A DNA stretch of 7,888 bases from Anaerolineales bacterium (GTDB lineage Bacteria; Chloroflexota; Anaerolineae; 4572-78; NAK82): positions 1 through 7,888 of the forward strand of contig JAHELX010000274.1 in assembly GCA_024643945.1 (NCBI GenBank). The letters run 5' to 3'. The position numbers and the translations under genes were made by a program. Every line of letters begins with the position of its first letter. The first letter of the stretch is position 1. This document shows, one piece after another, positions 4,831 to 7,888 of the stretch. Below the pieces are notes generated by a model, which made no database searches, was not told where the DNA came from, and saw only the letters and a list, made by a program, of their open reading frames with translations.

Positions 4831-7176
4831 TCATTCCACGATACCCGCCTCCAGCATCGCCAGATACACCTTCTCGGAGGTAAAAGGAGGTGATCCAGGC
4901 CGCACGCCGATGGCGTCGTAAATGGCGTTGGCGATGGCCGGGATGGTGGGCACCATAGAGTGCTCGCCGATGCCCCGCGCCCCCCACGGGCCGTCGTCTT
5001 GTGGCACCTCGACAATGATGGCCTGGATGTCGGGCGGTGCGTCGGCGCTGGTGGCAATGCGATAGTCCACGAGGCTGGCGTTTTGCAACACGCCATCTTT
5101 GAGCTGCAGGCTCTCGAACAGCGCCGTGCTGAGGCCCTGCACGAAGCCGCCTTCCATCTGCGCCTTGACCATTTCGGGGTTGATGGCCTTACCCACGTCG
5201 AAAGCGGCTGCGCCCCGAATGATCTCCACCTTGCCCGTCTCCAGGTCCACTTCGACCTCCACCGCCTGGGCGCCGGTCGTGTAGTGCACCACCGCCCGTT
5301 CGCCTTGGCCGGTCTCTGGATCGAGACTGGTGACGTAGGTGGGCATAAAGTTGCCCCGTCCTATGATCGGCCCCCCAATCCAACCCGTGTCACCCGGCTT
5401 GGGCAAGCCGTAGACCACAATATCTTTCAACGAGAGCGACTCTTCGCTCTTGTAAGAGATCACGTGCCCATCTACGATGTCCAGGTCTTCGGGGTCCTCG
5501 CCCCATGCTTCGGCCACCAGCTCCAGGATCTGCCGCCGGGCGTCGCGAGCGGCGCTGACGATGGCATTGCCCATGCTCCAGGTGAGGCGGCTGGCCACCG
5601 TCTGCCACTCGTAAGGGCTGTACTGCGTGTCCACTGGCGTCGCAATCCGCACCCACTCGAAGGGCACCCCCAGCCCGGCGGCGGCCATCTGGGCGGCAAT
5701 GGTGAACGCCCCCTGGCCCAAATCCTGACCGCCCACGCCCACCGTCACCGTGCCATCCTCGTTCAGCTCGACCCAGGCGCTGGATCCGGCATTGGGTGGC
5801 ATGGCCGGTGCTTTCCACATCAGGGCGATCCCTTTGCCGCGTCTTTTGTGGGGCGCACTGGGCGCATCCTTTTTGCCCCACTCAATGGCCTGGGCCGCCT
5901 TTTCCACGCACTGAGGCAGGCCGGTGGGATGCATCTTGCTGCCCGTTACCAGGATGCTGCCTGTCTTCAGACAGTTGAGCTTACGGAATTCCACCGGGTC
6001 CAGGCCGATTTCTTGGGCCAAATCGTCAATGCACTGCTCCAGCCCGGCGTGCATCTCGGGCATCCCAAAACCGCGCATGGGCCCGGTGACCGGGTGATTA
6101 GTGTAGACGCAGTAGCTGTCCGTTTTCACGTTGGGCACTTCGTAGGGACCGCTGCTGCTATAACCGGCAGCGCGGGTCATGTTCACGCCGTATTCCGTGT
6201 AGGCTCCCCCGTCCCAATAGAATTTGTTCTCCATAGCCAGCAGGCGGCCCTTTTCGTCGCAGCCCATCTTGAAGTAGGCCACCAGGCCCTGGCGCACAAA
6301 AGTGGTGAAGAATTCCTCTTCGCGCGTCAGGCGTAGCTTCACTGGCCGCCCCTTGACTTTGGTCGCGATCGCTACCGCCGGCGCCTCCATGCTGACGCCG
6401 GCCTTAGAGCCAAAGCCTCCGCCCACATAAGGGGCGATGACCCGCATGTCGCTCTGCGAGATACCCAGCGTTTTGGCGATGAGATTGCGCTGGGCAAAGG
6501 GAGATTGCGAACTGCCCCACAGCGTTACCTTGCCCGTCTCCTCCACCTGGGCGATGGCCACGTGGGGCTCGATGGGCACGTGTTGCACGTGCGGGACGCG
6601 ATATTTGCGCTCGACGATGGCCGCGCACTTCTCCCAGGCATGATCCGCGTCCCCTTTGCGAATTTTGAAATGGTTGGAGATGTTGGTGCCCGGCTTGGGG
6701 AGGATGAAGGGAACGACTTCGTACTTGCCCAGGTTCGGGTGGACCAGGGGCGCGTCGGGACTGACGCCAAATTCCGGGTCTAGCACCGGCTCCAGCACTT
6801 CGTATTCCACTTCGATAAGTTCCAACGCCTGCTCGGCAATTTCTTCACTGATGGCGGCCACACCTGCCACCGGATCACCCACATAGCGCACCCGGTCACG
6901 GCAGAAGATGTGGCGGTCTTGTAAGTAGAGGCCGATGTAGCCGGGGAAATCCTCACCGGTGACGACCGCCTTCACGCCGGGCAGTGCCCTGGCCTTGCGG
7001 GTGTCAATTGATTTGATGAGCGCGTGAGGATGGGGGCTGCGTTTGATGCGCGCATAAAGCAGCCCCGGCCCAAATTGCAGGTCGTCGGCGAAAAGGGCGG
7101 CACCGGTCACCTTTTCCCGCGCATCCACGCGGGGCACACTCTCGCCAATGGGGCTGGGAAATTTCTCTTTCGTCAT
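4831..7176 (-). CDS. Xanthine dehydrogenase-family molybdopterin-binding (large) subunit
   Basis: The catalytic Mo-cofactor subunit of a molybdenum hydroxylase, 781 residues from ATG 7176. The opening IGESVPRVDAREKVTGAALFADDL is the standard start of the family's a/b-hammerhead domain (about residues 10-125); the Mo-binding domains follow (about 140-680). Visible cofactor and active-site motifs are GGGFGSK (252-258), GPMRGFG with R368 (365-371), GGQDLGQG (482-489) and GARGIGE with the expected catalytic glutamate E738 (732-738). The substrate loop reads GPMRGFG, not the AYxCSFR of form I CO dehydrogenase, so a heterocycle or aldehyde hydroxylase is more likely. The exact substrate cannot be assigned. 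An in-frame GTG at 7209 would add 11 residues (METKDAKDEGQ) of low-complexity lysine/aspartate and start 3 bp after the upstream stop. ATG 7176 is preferred because homologues start near there and AAAGGA/AAGGA precede it. The cofactor residues appear intact. Confidence 0.94.
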   Translation of the reverse strand: MTKEKFPSPIGESVPRVDAREKVTGAALFADDLQFGPGLLYARIKRSPHPHALIKSIDTRKARALPGVKAVVTGEDFPGYIGLYLQDRHIFCRDRVRYVGDPVAGVAAISEEIAEQALELIEVEYEVLEPVLDPEFGVSPDAPLVHPNLGKYEVVPFILPKPGTNISNHFKIRKGDADHAWEKCAAIVERKYRVPHVQHVPIEPHVAIAQVEETGKVTLWGSSQSPFAQRNLIAKTLGISQSDMRVIAPYVGGGFGSKAGVSMEAPAVAIATKVKGRPVKLRLTREEEFFTTFVRQGLVAYFKMGCDEKGRLLAMENKFYWDGGAYTEYGVNMTRAAGYSSSGPYEVPNVKTDSYCVYTNHPVTGPMRGFGMPEMHAGLEQCIDDLAQEIGLDPVEFRKLNCLKTGSILVTGSKMHPTGLPQCVEKAAQAIEWGKKDAPSAPHKRRGKGIALMWKAPAMPPNAGSSAWVELNEDGTVTVGVGGQDLGQGAFTIAAQMAAAGLGVPFEWVRIATPVDTQYSPYEWQTVASRLTWSMGNAIVSAARDARRQILELVAEAWGEDPEDLDIVDGHVISYKSEESLSLKDIVVYGLPKPGDTGWIGGPIIGRGNFMPTYVTSLDPETGQGERAVVHYTTGAQAVEVEVDLETGKVEIIRGAAAFDVGKAINPEMVKAQMEGGFVQGLSTALFESLQLKDGVLQNASLVDYRIATSADAPPDIQAIIVEVPQDDGPWGARGIGEHSMVPTIPAIANAIYDAIGVRPGSPPFTSEKVYLAMLEAGIVE

Positions 7177-7212
7177 TTGTCCTTCGTCCTTTGCGTCTTT
7201 CGTTTCCACAAG

Positions 7213-7695
7213 CTATGCCGCCACAGCGCTGCGCCGCCGTGCCGCTTCCTTTACGGCCTCAATAATCCGCAGATAGCCGGTGCAGCGGCACAGATTGCCC
7301 ACCAGCGCGTCGCGGATCTCGTAGTCGCTGGGATTGGGGTTACGTTCCAGCAGCGCTCGGGTCGAGATAAGGATGCCCGGCGTGCAAAAACCGCATTGTA
7401 CCCCGCCTTGCTCGATGATGGCTTCCTGTACCGGGTCGAGTTGCTCGGGGTGAGCCAGCCCCTCGATAGTGGTAATCTCGGCCCTATCGCACTCCACAGC
7501 CAGCACCATGCAACTGTTCACTGGCTCACCGTTCATCATCACGGTGCACGCGCCACACTCGCCGGCCGCACAACCGTTCTTGGTTCCGGTCAGCACCAGC
7601 TTTTCTCGTAACATTTGCAGCAGCGTCATATTCGAGGGAACGTCAACTATCTCGGTTTCACCGTTGACAGTGAGGGTAATTCTGTGAAACGCCAT
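7213..7695 (-). CDS. [2Fe-2S]-binding small subunit of the molybdenum hydroxylase
   Basis: A 160-residue electron-transfer subunit carrying two [2Fe-2S] clusters between the Mo and FAD subunits. The N-terminal half is a plant-ferredoxin-like domain (ITLTVNGETEIVDVP onward) with ligands C42, C47 and C50 in GCAAGECGAC and C62 in NSCMV. The C-terminal helical [2Fe-2S] domain has C101 and C104 in CGFCTPG and C136 and C138 in NLCRCTGY. All eight ligands are present and the length is normal for CoxS/XdhC-type subunits. The frame stays open upstream to base 7758, but those extra 21 residues (MQKFGSRLKVKVKVN...) are only the translation of a hexamer repeat and overlap the preceding gene. ATG 7695 has GGGAGG 5 nt upstream and matches the family start. 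The gene lies 31 bp after the FAD-subunit stop and 36 bp before the large subunit, one operon. Confidence 0.96.
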   Translation of the reverse strand: MAFHRITLTVNGETEIVDVPSNMTLLQMLREKLVLTGTKNGCAAGECGACTVMMNGEPVNSCMVLAVECDRAEITTIEGLAHPEQLDPVQEAIIEQGGVQCGFCTPGILISTRALLERNPNPSDYEIRDALVGNLCRCTGYLRIIEAVKEAARRRSAVAA

Positions 7696-7700
7696 GCTTG

Positions 7701-7706
7701 CCTCCC
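7701..7706 (-). promoter_or_regulatory. Shine-Dalgarno GGGAGG of the [2Fe-2S] subunit gene
   Basis: GGGAGG on the minus strand (7706-7701), 5 nt before ATG 7695. It decides in favour of this start over the longer frame reaching back to 7758. Confidence 0.8.
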
Positions 7707-7714
7707 AATGGGTA

Positions 7715-7731
7715 TTAACCTTAACCTTAAC
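7715..7731. repeat. Hexamer tandem repeat (TTAACC, about 2.8 copies)
   Basis: TTAACC-TTAACC-TTAAC on the plus strand, or GTTAAGGTTAAGGTTAA on the coding strand. It covers the stop codon of the FAD-subunit gene and most of the spacer before the next Shine-Dalgarno. Such a repeat can expand or contract by polymerase slippage. Confidence 0.8.
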
Positions 7732-7888
7732 TTTTAATCTGCTCCCAAACTTCTGCAACTGCTCGCTTTGTCAGATTTCTGACCATCAATTTGCGATAGC
7801 GGGCGCTGCCGCGCACATCGTCGATGGGCGTGCAGGCATCCATCGCAGCCTGGGCCGCCTCGGCAATGGTTGCCTCGGTGATGGGCTT
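7727..7888 (-). CDS. FAD-binding (medium) subunit of the molybdenum hydroxylase, C-terminal end only
   Basis: The last 53 codons of a gene that enters from the right edge, open to base 7888 and ending at TAA 7729-7727. The residues begin KPITEATIAEAAQAAMDACT; then come PIDDVRGSARYRKLMVRNL and a final helix ending VWEQIKS. An 'IxEAAxAA...PxxDxRGSAxYR' pattern followed by a basic helix is the C-terminus of the FAD-binding subunit (CoxM/XdhB type, CO_deh_flav_C domain) of molybdenum hydroxylases. That subunit holds FAD and passes electrons to the final acceptor. Its position directly before the [2Fe-2S] subunit gives the familiar medium-small-large gene order. The FAD-binding motifs themselves lie outside the window. 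Confidence 0.88.
   Translation of the reverse strand, partial: KPITEATIAEAAQAAMDACTPIDDVRGSARYRKLMVRNLTKRAVAEVWEQIKS

Noticed and set aside
4569..5096. A 175-codon minus-strand frame spanning the end of the large subunit and the gap
   Set aside because: Most of it overlaps the large-subunit gene in another frame and its composition is low-complexity Pro/Arg/Ser. Only the last 32 codons are considered, as a weak leader ORF.
4960..6336. A 458-codon open frame on the plus strand, antisense to the large hydroxylase subunit
   Set aside because: It lies wholly opposite a gene with clear cofactor motifs. Its translation has no recognisable domain and is rich in His, Gly, Arg and Ala, as expected for an antisense shadow in GC-rich DNA.
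4831..7888. Aerobic carbon monoxide dehydrogenase (coxMSL)
   Set aside because: Gene order fits, but the large subunit lacks the AYxCSFR active-site loop, so CO oxidation is not supported.
1..7888. CRISPR arrays, tRNA or rRNA genes, transposase genes
   Set aside because: I looked for regularly spaced direct repeats, tRNA-like TTCGA/CCA patterns, rRNA-conserved stretches and transposase motifs and found none that hold up.

Overview
The window reads as bacterial chromosome. Genes are densely packed, intergenic gaps are short, ribosome-binding sites are of the AGGAGG type, and sigma-70-like promoters are visible. Gene content (a xanthine dehydrogenase-family molybdenum hydroxylase, a NitT/TauT-type ABC transporter with a duplicated permease, a bacterial PAC2-family protein and a slipin) and the moderately high GC of most genes would fit a Chloroflexota-like or other environmental bacterium. 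That placement is inference, because no ribosomal or other marker gene is present.

Layout from left to right: (a) 1-180, minus strand, the N-terminus of a stomatin/slipin-like SPFH membrane protein that runs off the left edge. (b) 181-408, a divergent promoter region with one good promoter facing each way and two short perfect inverted repeats in the slipin leader. (c) 409-1332, plus strand, a PAC2-family protein (proteasome-assembly-chaperone fold) whose DNA looks more A/T-rich than the genes to its right. (d) 1353-2675 and 2685-4406, both minus strand, the ATPase and the fused two-domain permease of a NitT/TauT-like anion or small-organic importer. (e) 4407-4830, a 424-bp gap holding a strong minus-strand promoter, a terminator-like GC hairpin, a long inverted repeat flanked by 6-bp direct repeats, and a possible leader ORF. 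(f) 4831-7888, minus strand, a three-gene molybdenum hydroxylase operon in the order FAD subunit (C-terminus only), [2Fe-2S] subunit, molybdopterin subunit.

How they may work together: the hydroxylase subunits would form an FAD / 2x[2Fe-2S] / Mo-cofactor enzyme that hydroxylates a heterocycle or aldehyde. The transporter transcribed downstream in the same direction could import its substrate or a related compound. The active-site loop lacks the AYxCSFR signature of aerobic form I CO dehydrogenase, so CO oxidation is unlikely. The transporter has its own apparent promoter and a leader of about 280 nt, so it may be controlled separately. No periplasmic binding protein gene lies in the window. 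The slipin and PAC2 genes form a separate, divergent unit with no evident link to the hydroxylase and transporter.

The most unusual material is non-coding: the structured leader before the permease gene, the MITE-like inverted repeat next to its Shine-Dalgarno sequence, and a GGTTAA-type hexamer repeat across the stop codon of the FAD subunit gene.
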